DNA of 64,000 bases. Source: Euglena gracilis. Taxonomy: Eukaryota > Euglenida > Euglenophyceae > Euglenales. The stretch is taken from positions 66,870,714-66,934,713 of the forward strand of contig CP154954.1 of assembly GCA_039621445.1 (NCBI GenBank). Reading direction: 5' to 3'. The notes beneath the pieces are model-generated. The model was not told the DNA's origin, ran no database searches, and saw only the letters and a program-made list of their open reading frames with translations. Of the stretch, positions 28,660 to 37,449 are shown piece by piece. Position 1 is the first letter of the stretch; every line of letters starts with the position of its first letter. Position numbers and translations under genes: made by a program.

Positions 28660-29660
28660 GCGGGCCGAACGGTGGGGCAGCCCCCCCCGGAGCGCCGCCG
28701 AAAACCGTCTTTTCCCGAATGGTGGGGCAGCTCTCCTGGGGGCGCCACCCAAAACCGTCAACCCAGCGAAAAATCCATTGTCGGGGGGGCAGCCTGCGGG
28801 GCGCCCAGTCACCCGCTTGGGGGGCAGCCTTTGAAGGGCGCCACAACCGTGCAAAACACCCAAAACGTGGGGGGGGCAGCCTAATTGAGCGCCCGACCAT
28901 CCACAAGGGGCTGGGGCAGCACATTTTGCGCCCACCTCGCCTCCCCGTAATAAAACAAAAACAAACATGGCCACTGCACGAATCATCACCGGTGGCGGGG
29001 CAGCTTCCCCTAGCGCCCGACGCTCCACGTGGGGGGCAGCCTCTGCGCCCGCCTCACCTCCCAAAATCAAAAGCATACATTGGATCACCCGGACAAACCC
29101 TCATCTGTGGAGGGGCAGCTTACCCCAAGCGCCCAACTGTCCACAGGGGGGGGGGCAGCTTCTGCGCCCACCTCACCTCCCAAATGTCACCTCTCATTCC
29201 CACTGTCCTTTGCGGCTGGTAGTTAGTTCTTCGCCAACCCCAGTCCGCCTCTTCGGCTAGGACCGCAAACAGAAGGAAGATCACACGAAAGTCTGAAAGG
29301 CACGCCAACAAGGGAAATGTCGCCTTAGTCTGCCTTTCTTCTCCCCGAACTTCGGCTGGGAATGTCCACCCAAGCCAGTGTGGGGGGGGGGGCAGCCCTG
29401 CAGGGCGCCCTCAGGCCCACGTGAGACACGTCGATTGACCATAAAAATGCGGGGGGCAGCCACCATGGCGCCTCGGCCCGTGAATCGGCCCTTACAGGGT
29501 GGGGGGCAGCCTCACCAGGGCGCCACCTGCCCACAGCCTCGCCCGTGATTGAATAAAATTCGGTTGGGCCCATCCCAAACTGAGGTGGGGGGCAGCCTCC
29601 CCAGGGCGCCACATGCCCACAGGTCACCAGGGGTAAAAAGGGGGGGCAGCCATTGCTGGC
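28660..29660. repeat. Degenerate GGGGCAGC...GGCGCC repeat, about 15 copies
   Basis: A module made of a 4- to 10-base G run, GCAGC, a 5- to 15-base variable stretch, and GCGCC or GCGCCC recurs about 15 times with spacers of 15-100 bases. G run and GCGCC can pair as short hairpins. It lies on the 3' side of the cargo ORF in the nested LTR element. Confidence 0.8.
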
Positions 29661-29679
29661 ACCATCAACCCCAACGGGC

Positions 29680-30720
29680 TCACTCCTCTGCCCACTGTCT
29701 CTTCCTTCTCCTTCGTCTCCTTGCTGCCGATGTTGTCCAGTGGGGCACCCCTTCCTCGTCCAGCTCCATGCACTTGTCTGCCTCGGTCATCGCCTTCTTT
29801 TCCCCTCGTCGGCTCCGGTCCAGCAGTACTGCCCAGTAGCCACAGGGGGCTTTGCTGTGAAAGAGTCTTGTCCACTGTGGATAATACTGTCTTCGAACTG
29901 CATACCTCTGCACCACATCCCACAGAGGGGTCCCTTAACAATCTGGCAGCAGCACCACCAACTCTCTCCCTGGTGTCTTCCTCAGCACTTCCACTAGACG
30001 TTCTTCACCTGCTTCTTCCACGCTCACAGGCACCACCGTCACATGCGGCTTGGCCTGCAGTCTTTGCCGCACATCTGTCTCTAGCCGCAGGCACAACCAG
30101 GCCCCCTCGCCCTGAGGGGTGCTGGCAACCGATACACCCTGGTCCAACCACTTGTCTGCGGCCTCCTCTTGCTGCTCTGTGTTGCATTCCACATGACGTA
30201 CACTGGCATGGCCTGCACCGGCATCATCTGCATTTCCCTGTGTACCGCCATCTCCATGTCTGCCATCATGGCCTCTGGCTTGCCACCTTGGACGTCCCCT
30301 GCAATGGGAGCTCCTGGAATGTCCAACACGACCATGTCCCTTCGCAGCATGTCCAGCACCAACAATTGCATCCCCAGACCCAGATGCGGCATGCACCCCA
30401 GCAGCATGCACAACTCCTTCACAATGTCCAGAACCACCATCATGGACTGCGGCAGCATGACCAGAATTGGAATATAGACCAGCATGGCCTCCAGCAGCAT
30501 GACCAGAACTGGAATGTAGACCAGCATGGCCTCCAGCAGCATGACCAGAACTGGAATGTAGATCAGCCAGAGCTTCAAGATCCACTTCCTCCTCCAGCAT
30601 CACTCTGCGCTAAATGCCAACACGTGCAATGACACCTTCTGAATGTCCACTTGCTCCAGCGCCTCTTCGTGCATGTCCTTCTGTCTCATCCCCAGACATG
30701 TTATCTTCCGCAGTGCTCAT
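29680..30720 (-). pseudogene. Cargo ORF of the nested LTR element, unknown function
   Basis: One frame runs from an ATG ten bases inside the 5' LTR to TGA at 29680-29682. It is broken only by TAG (30610-30612) and TAA (29932-29934), about 346 codons in all. The N-terminal third is acidic and polar. The next part is a Gly/Ala/His/Ser-rich region encoded partly by a 42-bp tandem repeat (30445-30565; HAAGGHAG type). The last 150 residues look globular, with a VTVVPVSVEEAGEERLVEVL stretch, a GYWAVLLDRS stretch and a basic Arg/Lys tail ending WAEE. I recognise no family. It could be a Gag relic or a captured host gene. Position right after the LTR suits a gag-like product. Confidence 0.6.
30445..30565. 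repeat. 42-bp tandem repeat, about three copies
   Basis: Units of the form gcagcatgaccagaactgga plus a gtagaccagcatggcctcca tail repeat nearly exactly. The length is a multiple of three, so it extends the low-complexity part of the minus-strand cargo ORF without shifting frame. Confidence 0.9.
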
Positions 30721-30729
30721 ACTCCTTTG

Positions 30730-30970
30730 TGTGAAAAGGGGGTGTGGCGATTTCCCCCTGGGTTGCCTCCATTCTTTTTCTTGCACTTCAGCCCTCCTGG
30801 CCCTTGACCTTTTCCCCATCTTGCTGCGGAGCCCACTTCAAATACCAAAGTTACACCAGAGGGCAGAGCAATCCAAAATAACAAGGCAAGTCTTAACTCC
30901 CAGTCTTGGCACGTCAGCGCACCACTCTGTGATCTCCACTGCACTCAGCACCTCAAAGGCTGCGGACACA
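30730..30970 (-). repeat. 5' LTR of the nested element
   Basis: 241 bases; see the paired copy at 28282-28604. It is followed on the plus strand by the second GGAG. Confidence 0.88.
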
Positions 30971-30974
30971 GGAG

Positions 30975-31942
30975 GACTAGGGATCCGAGACCCAGAAGTA
31001 GCCAGAACACCGGCCAGATGGGCAGCTATCCTGGAAATCCTCTCCCGAGTGGACAAAACTCTGGGCCTACCGGAAGGTTGCCCCCAGCTTCCACGAGACT
31101 ATCGCGAGACGGGCTTGCTAATTTCGGGCCTCACCAAAGGGTTGGCACCTCTCACTGACATCCTTGCGGACCCAAGCAAAGTGAGCTCCTTGTCCCCAAC
31201 AATGACGAGACAGAAATTCTGGACAGATGGGGTCGTAAAAGTACGGGCTGACCTACTTTTGGGCAGCTTTGGAGGAAACGACGCGGTCCGTTTTACCTGA
31301 CAGCGGAAGCCGCACGCCATGGCCTGGGCCGCGGTTAATCCCTCTGCCCCTCTAAAAACGCCCATTCCACCTGCCGAATTCAGAGCGCTGACGCAATGGT
31401 CCCTAGGGTGTGCAATTTGCCCGACAATGCCAGACGGTTCCTTGCCAGAATGCCCCCGTTGCCACCAGCAAATGGACGTTGGGGGGAATCACGTTGTATG
31501 CTGCCCAAAAAACAACACTTTGCGGCGACATGTTGCCCTCCAAACGTTTGTCCTGGAGCTTGCAAGGTAAGCAGGATTCATGGCCCGAGGAGAAGAGGTG
31601 GCAGACAACCGAACAAGGCCCGGCGATGTCTTCATTACCAGATACGATGCTGACGGACCCGCAGCAGTGGATGTCACGGTGCGTCACCCACTCCAGCCAG
31701 CCAATCCGGTCTCCACAAAAGAAGCTGTAGCACGGTGGCACGAACTACAGGAAACCGAAAAATGCCGCAAATACACTGCCACCTGCGAACGCCATGGGTG
31801 GAAGTTCATCCCTTTCGTGCTGGACTGCTTTGGGGGCGTGGGGGAGCAGGCTGCAACCTTCATCACCAAATGCCTCCGCACTGTACTGGCTCAAACAGAT
31901 GTTTCCCAACGACGCTCATCTGAAGCCTCTGGCAAACCCTGA
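30975..31942 (+). pseudogene. LINE C terminus: zinc finger and restriction-like endonuclease
   Basis: The LINE resumes with GLGIRDPEVARTPARWAAI, the post-RT region. A TGA at 31298-31300 and a nearby shift interrupt it. The finger reads ECPRCHQQMDVGGNHVVCC followed by RRH, the C-C-(D..G.H)-C type found before the nuclease in such LINEs. The endonuclease has RPGDVFITR, VDVTVRHPL and EKCRKYTATC, then GWKFIPFVLDCFGG, matching the P-D...D...K pattern of restriction-like nucleases that nick the target to prime reverse transcription. The frame is open from 31319 to TGA 31940 except for one TAA at 31568-31570. Weathered but recognisable. Confidence 0.78.
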
Positions 31943-32108
31943 TTCTCACATTGGCAAGGGAAGTGGCCCGCCAGCTGGCATGGGGTGCGGTGGCGGAGCC
32001 ATCTGGAGCGGTGGATCCAACCACCCATAGCCCATATGCAATGGAGTGAGCAAAGATGACCTACCACTCTCCCGTACCATCCCTCCAAAAAAAAACACAT
32101 GCTCACAC

Positions 32109-32110
<2 letters not shown>

Positions 32111-32182
<72 letters not shown>
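32111..32182. repeat. AC dinucleotide microsatellite
   Basis: About 36 uninterrupted AC units. It lies about 170 bases after the LINE stop and may be the tail of that element. Confidence 0.95.
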
Positions 32183-32184
<2 letters not shown>

Positions 32185-32349
32185 AGCCACCACGCCCTCC
32201 GCCTCTCACCCCCAACGCACCTCACACAACATCCGCCAAGTTTCTCCTCGCCCCTCCGTCTCCCCTGCTACCAAGGCCGCTCGGCTTTACCCGCCTTCTC
32301 GTGTACCTCAGACAGTCCGCTGCTTCCGCTTCTGTATATAGCCCTCCCC

Positions 32350-33560
32350 TGAACACTCAAATCCAGTAGGCTGTGCCACTGGTCGGTGGACTCGGCTCGC
32401 CCCACCACCGTTCTTCTTCTTCTGCTGCCTCTGTGACGGAGGTGCAACCATTCGCTCAAGCTGATCATGCAAATTTCGCAGCTGCAAGACGAGACCGACA
32501 AAGAGGCCTTCGAAGCGGCGTGGAGCAACATTTTCTTACAAGAATCGCTCACAACAGCCTTCTTGCGAGATGCCGACGCTACCGCTGTGATGGCCACGAT
32601 TGGTTCAGGTCAGAAGTGGACTGGAGCAGGGTGGGATACAACCCGATGTGCCCTTGCCGTACGGAAGCTCACTGGAGTGGCTATGGTGGAGTCTATCCTA
32701 CAACCATATCTGGCAGCTTACCTTTACAGCTTGGCACCCACGAAGAACGTCTCGATACCGTCATTGGAGCTAAGCGACAAGGCGTCGGACGTGGCCTTCA
32801 AGCTGTACGAGAAGTGGACGACGGCGACGACGACGACGGCGGAGATGGATCGCGACGAGGAGGCAGCGCGCGCGGCGGAGGAAGCCCGTGACTTCCCCTG
32901 GCAGACGGCCGAGGAAGCACTGCCGAGGGACCTGGAGAGGATATGGACACAGGTACAGTCTGGGGACTTATGGTTGGGCGTACGAAGTTTGCTGGAACAG
33001 ATACCCACCTGGAAGACCCTGTAGCCCAAAGAGGAGGAAAACAACCACCGTCAAGACGGTAAGAGTGGGTATGACCGCACCATGCGTGCAGTCCAACAAA
33101 GTTCTTGAATATACTACGTATCTTGGCAGCGCTGCACTGCACCTTACAAGGAGCCCCTGAAGACGTATTGGGTTCGAGCCACAAATATTCGCATATGTGG
33201 CTGCCCGTGACGGAGACATTGTCAAGGAGAGGAAGAGGAGAAGCATCCCTCAGACCATACAGCCAGGAAATGGCCTGTTCACCCCTGAGGACATCAAAAT
33301 GGCCAAAGCCCAAGCTGGCATCAACAAAGAGGGTATCAAATCCCCCTTCAGAGGTGAGTTCCCCATGTGGCATTTTCCCACCCCCACAAGTTGAAAAGGG
33401 TGGCAGTTCAAGCAATGGCCAACAAATTGACAACCGAGACCATGGCGGTCTGGCCCCAAAGGGAAAGGCAAGTCCAAAGGAGGAAAATGGTTTGCCCAAC
33501 ACCTTGCCAGGAAGTATTGCTCCTTCCTTTTCAGATCAGAACTCATTAAGTCCCAAAAGG
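32350..33560 (+). pseudogene. DIRS-B ORF1 (gag-like), frameshifted
   Basis: The longest clean piece is 32467-33024 (185 codons). It has hydrophobic helices with AAWSNIFLQESLTTAF and MVESILQPYLAAYLYSL, then an Ala/Glu-rich acidic stretch. After its stop, about 33400-33545 in other frames gives a Gly/Lys-rich tail, recalling the basic tail in the DIRS-A counterpart. Its place between the left end and RT suits the DIRS gag-like ORF1. I know no domain for it and the assignment is by position. Confidence 0.5.
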
Positions 33561-33749
33561 ACATTAAGGACATTGTGTCCGCCAGAGCTGGCCATTGTGC
33601 CGCAAAGTCAACCAGCCCGGAGGGGCAGAAGCCAAGACATCTGCAGGCTGTGGGAAGCTGCAAGCTTGAGATCTGTGGAACAGATCACCGAGGTGCTGCT
33701 GCTGACAGAGGAGCACTTTCTGGGAGTGCCTCTGTTTCAGAGGCTTCAG

Positions 33750-34510
33750 GACCACATGGTGGCAAAAGGTTGCCCCCCCAGGGTGTTGCAACTCATCACA
33801 CAGGGGGTAACCCCCCCTTGGGAGTCACCCCCCTCCCTCAGCACATGTTCCATACCAAAATCAAAGGTGGTAATACAAAAGGCAAAAAGTATTTTACAAG
33901 ACTATTTTCAGGCAGGAGCCATAAAACCAGTCCCCTGGGAAGGTACCCAACACACCATCCCTTGGTTGGTAATCTCCAAAAAAAATCCTCAGGGGGAAAA
34001 ACATCGTTTAATCAGCAACTGTCGCCAGCTGAACCAGCATTTTTCCCCACACCCCTTCAAACTGGACAGCATCCAGGTCATCTTCAGGCACCTGAAAAAA
34101 GGACAATGGGGTGCGAAAGCAGACTTAAAGGACGCCTACTTTCATTTAATGTTGAACCCAGCCCTAAGACCCTACATGAGGATGACTCTGGAAGACACAT
34201 GCTGGGAATTCAAGGCAGCTTGTTTTGGTTTAAATGTGCTGCCTGAAAAATTCATGAGTCTAATGAAATGCCTGGAAAAAACGTTGGAGGGCCAAAGGCC
34301 TTTTATGCTTTGTGTACCTGGACGACATCCTCCTGTTAGGAGACAGTCAGAAGCAAGTCAGCAACCAACTGGCCATCATGCTGGCAGATTTACTGCAGGG
34401 GGGTTTCAAAATCAACAGCAAAAAATCAATCCTTCAACCCACCCAAAATCTCCCACATCCGGGATTCCACCTCAATCTGGCACAGGTTTGGGGACAGAAA
34501 AACTGAAAAT
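33750..34510 (+). pseudogene. DIRS-B reverse transcriptase
   Basis: In frame 33105-34290 are RLISNCRQLNQHF (fingers), WGAKADLKDAYFHLML (motif A) and ACFGLNVLPEKFMS (motif B). A frameshift near 34295 moves the catalytic box VYLDDILLLGD to frame 34312-34506, followed by the GGFKINSKKS thumb region. Both catalytic aspartates of YLDD are kept, unlike DIRS-A. The single frameshift is the main defect. Confidence 0.87.
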
Positions 34511-35640
34511 GGTTCGGAGGGAACTGGGGAAATTAGTCACACACCAGTCCGTCAGTTGCAGGAAAATGGCCTCAATTTTGGGATGCATAATAATCTTCTT
34601 GGTTGGGCTGCCCTTCCTCAGGGCATTCACAGACACTTTGGTAGGTTTTGTCAACCTACAAGAAAATTTTGGCTGGGATCATCAGGTTCCAATCCCAGAG
34701 GCGGTCAAATCTCAACTGCAAGATGTCAGGGAAATTCTGCAGACCTGGGGGGGAGACCCTTCCCAAGCCCAGCCACCAGACACTTTGGTTGGGGAGGCCT
34801 GGACCTACAAGCTGGCACCCAGTTACAAGAATTTTGGCGAAAAGACTCTCATTCACATATCAATGTAAAAGAATTGATCGCAGCCATCTCCACTGTAAGG
34901 TCTTTGGCCAGGAAAAAGGACACAGTGTCCCTAACAGTGGACAACAAAGTTTCCTACTACTATCTTCTCAAAGGGGGGGGGGGGCAGGCTACCCCACCTG
35001 AACAAACTCATCAGACCATTTCTCAAGTGGTGTATGGAAATGGGCATCACCCTCCAAGTTCACTGGGCCCCCTCCCAAAGCATGAAAAGCGATGCCAACA
35101 GAAGATGGCACTTCGACACAGGGGATTACATTTTAAACCCTTTCATTTTCAAAAAAGTCATGCACATTTTCCAGCAATTCATAAACCCAACTGTGGACAT
35201 GTTTGCATCACCAGGGAATCACAAACTTTCTCAGTTTGTGAGTCGATGGCCCCATTTTCAGACAGTGTCCACAGACAGTTTGAACTGCCCTCTGGACATG
35301 TTCTCAGAGGTTTATGCAAACCCCCCCTGGTCTGTCCTGAGCCAGTGGCTCCTGAGATTAAAGGAACACAGACATCTAAAATGCCTTCTTATTTGCCCCC
35401 TGTGGGTTTTAGCTGTGTGGTGGCCCCTGTTAATAAAACTTCACATTCCACACACACCAGCCCTGAGAATTCTGTCTTGCCACCACATGTTCGAGAATTG
35501 TTACAGGCAGCCCATGAGAAAGCCAAGATGGCACCTAGCCTGCATTTTATTGTCAGGCAGTTGTTACAGAAGCAACAGATCCCCCCTTAGTGGTGGACAA
35601 TTTCTTAAGTCAAAATCTGTCCTTGGCAAGATATGATTCT
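34510..35640 (+). pseudogene. DIRS-B RNase H region
   Basis: HINVKELIAAISTVRSLARK starts the RNase H fold, and SLTVDNKVSYYYLL gives its acidic core residue. After a shift in a G run (about 34974-34983), frame 35034-35636 has HWAPSQSMKSDANRRWH, then the DIRS block VDMFASPGNHKLSQFVSRW and EVYANPPW, and further helices. Only run-length changes break it. Confidence 0.82.
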
Positions 35641-36713
35641 GCCTTCAGACTCCTGTGGGGAGTTTCGGCCATGTCCCAGATGGACCTCGACACCATGAGC
35701 CCAGAATTAGTCGCTTCTGGCATCATTAAAATTTTCACCTTCAGTGTGGCTCAAGCCAGGAATGCTTATAGTGCTGTGGTACAGCTTCCTGGGTTTCACA
35801 TGTTAAGATTTTTACCCCTTTTGGCCCCCTACAAAAGAAAATGGAACACATCCACCCCAGGTATTCTTCATTTTGGAATCCTGAGTCATTACTTCAGAAA
35901 TTGGCAGCAGCACCTCCCCCAGAGTTCCTCAGTGATCTGAGAGACCAGGTCATTTTAAGTTTCAGACTCATCTGTTTGCATCGTACAGTGGACTTGAGCA
36001 TAACCTTCAGGACAGTGTCCCAGGTTGATGGCAAGGTTTTTGTTCTTGTCCAAAGAAAGGGTTGGAGACAGACTCAGTGGGAGGAAATTCCCCAGATTCC
36101 TTCATGTCCCAATATTTGCCCCTGGTTCAACATGAAAAAATATGTCAGTTTGACATCACACTGTGCCCCCTCAGGGGGACCTTTGCTGTTAAGTCTAAAA
36201 CCCCCTTTTACCCCTCTATCTGCCAAAACCATTGGGAGTTTGACGAAACGATTTTTGGATAAACATGGGGTACCCCCCCAGTGGGCCCCCCACTCCACCA
36301 GGGGGGAAGGAGTGTACATGTGTAAACTGGCGGGTTTGTCCTCTGAGGAGGTGTGCCAGATTGGAAAATGGAAAAATGTGAAGGCCTTTTCTTCCCATTA
36401 TTTGCGGTTGGAAGCGGGTAAAAAGGCGGGGGTTGCTGTCCAAAAAATGGTGCACAAAGCCTCACTGGGGTCTTGTGCGGAGCCGGAGCTGTCTCGAACT
36501 CCGGTGAAGAATGATCCAGGAGGAAGGGACAGCGGAGGCGGAGCACAAGACAACAGTGAGCCCGCACCCCCGACCCGGAAAAGATCAAAAAAGTCGGTAA
36601 GCCCCCACCAAGAAATTTCAGTTCGCCCACAGACAGACAACCCGCCGCCGCGAGCCACCGAGAAGTCCGACACCGTCTCCGAGTCCGCCTACTCCGACAT
36701 CTCACCGCAGTAA
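35590..36713 (+). CDS. DIRS-B tyrosine recombinase
   Basis: It catalyses site-specific integration of the circular cDNA. The N-terminal core-binding part is in 35590-35940 (SVAQARNAYSAVVQL); the catalytic part is in 35841-36713, and an indel near 35870 separates the two frames. Catalytic elements: Arg in FRLICLHRTVDLSI, the HxxR box in APHSTRGEG, and the nucleophile Tyr in FSSHYLRLEA. All are present, in contrast to DIRS-A. The last 90 residues are Lys/Arg/Pro/Ser-rich and overlap the internal complementary region, so that part of the protein is dictated by the repeats. Stop at TAA 36711-36713. Confidence 0.85.
36459..36560. repeat. DIRS-B internal complementary region
   Basis: 36459-36493 is the reverse complement of the left end (25118-25152). 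36491-36560 is the reverse complement of the right end (about 36768-36837). The shared trinucleotide is GTC at 36491-36493. Confidence 0.87.
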
Positions 36714-36837
36714 GGAACACCACAGCCAACACCAAAAACACACACAACAGCCGGAAAGAAGAGCAGGACCTCACTGCTGTCTTGTGCTCCGCCTCCGCTG
36801 TCCCTTCCTCCTGGATCATTTTTTACCGGAGTCCGAC

Positions 36838-37190
36838 CCCACCCGCTAACGGAAAAAACCAGCCCGAAACCCCAAGTTATTCCGCGAACTCTGCCTTCGG
36901 GCTCGTGCTTTCGGGAATAAGAAGGCAATGGTTTGCAAATTGTGGCTAGAGAGGGAAAGAGGGACAGTTGGCGGTCTTCCTTCCCTTAGTGCGTGGAAAT
37001 GCCGAAATATTTGACCTGGAGTCAATCCAAAGCTTTGGCATACTTTGAACGTGCGACTTTATGTCCACGATAAATACCCCAGAAAATTTCCAGGCCATTT
37101 TTTCGGCCGCCCGGTTTTTCGAAGGCCACAAAAAATTAAGGTGCCGAAACCTTTCCGACACAAATTCCGCACAAATCCGCTTTTTTTTTC
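36838..37190. other. No recognisable gene
   Basis: Short ORFs only; no motif or repeat stands out. Confidence 0.5.
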
Positions 37191-37196
37191 TTAAGC

Positions 37197-37447
37197 AAGC
37201 TTCTACTTGCCCACCATCCCCGGTGTCAAGTGGATGCTGCAGGGGGTCCGCGAAAAAATTTGGGCCATGGATGGAATAGCGTTAGGGTGAGGAGTTTTTC
37301 CTAAGTTATGGGCGGGTGTTAGGTGCGCAAGTTGGGCCTAAAGTGAGGCCGAGCTCCAAACCCTGCTCCATCCATAGCGCAAAAAATTGCATCCCCCCTG
37401 GAGCTTCTGCTTGCCCCCCCCCCCCGGGGGAGCCAAGTAGAAACTTT
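37197..37447. mobile_element. Imperfect foldback element of about 250 bp
   Basis: The left arm (about 37197-37295) and right arm (about 37345-37447) are imperfect reverse complements, sharing TTCTACTTGCC-type ends, a gatgc segment, a poly-A/T tract and ctatggatgga/ccatggatgga. A C run interrupts the right arm. No ORF, and no clear target duplication. Confidence 0.5.
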
Positions 37448-37449
37448 CT

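Larger units (their letters stand above)
28282..30970 (-). mobile_element. Non-autonomous LTR retrotransposon with cargo ORF, nested in the LINE
   Basis: LTRs lie at 28282-28604 and 30730-30970, with TG and CA ends and a 4-bp GGAG duplication. Read on the minus strand, a polypurine tract GGGAAGGGGAG abuts the 3' LTR (28605-28615), which sets the orientation. The 2.1-kb interior has no RT, integrase or protease. It holds one long ORF (30720-29680, two in-frame stops) and about 1 kb of degenerate G-run/GCAGC repeats. It would have needed enzymes from another LTR element. The 28282 LTR has about 82 bases that the other lacks (within 28430-28520). No tRNA match was recognised for the primer site. 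Confidence 0.85.
25603..32182 (+). mobile_element. Non-LTR retrotransposon with 2A motif and restriction-like endonuclease
   Basis: A degraded LINE lies inside DIRS-B. In order: an ORF start with 34-residue repeats, a 2A-like motif, a linker, RT (26990-28280), an inserted LTR element (28282-30970 plus duplication), the RT-distal region (30975-31300), a Cys/His finger (31410-31520) and a PD-(D/E)xK-like endonuclease (31600-31900), ending at TGA 31940-31942. A C-terminal endonuclease after a zinc finger is the arrangement of the R2, CRE, NeSL, R4 and Hero groups, as opposed to elements with an N-terminal APE enzyme. The 3' boundary may be the AC microsatellite at 32111-32182. No target duplication was identified. 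Confidence 0.8.
25118..36837 (+). mobile_element. DIRS-B: second DIRS-type retrotransposon, split by a LINE
   Basis: The left end (25118-25215, starting GACAGCTCC) is inverted at the right end (36718-36837, ending in GAC). The internal complementary region at 36459-36560 is antiparallel to both ends and joins them at GTC (36491-36493). Coding parts lie after the inserted LINE: an ORF1-like region from about 32.2 kb, RT (33.9-34.5 kb), RNase H (34.8-35.5 kb) and recombinase (35.6-36.7 kb). Sequence differs considerably from DIRS-A, so these are separate subfamilies. Without the LINE the element would be about 5 kb. Confidence 0.88.

Noticed and set aside
29721-30632. 303-codon plus-strand His/Pro-rich ORF
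   Set aside because: Antisense to the cargo ORF whose orientation agrees with LTR, polypurine tract and start position; the His/Gln richness comes from the 42-bp repeat.
30700-30729. tRNA primer site for the nested LTR element
   Set aside because: The sequence after the LTR (CAAAGGAGTATGAGC) does not begin TGG and matches no tRNA 3' end that I know.
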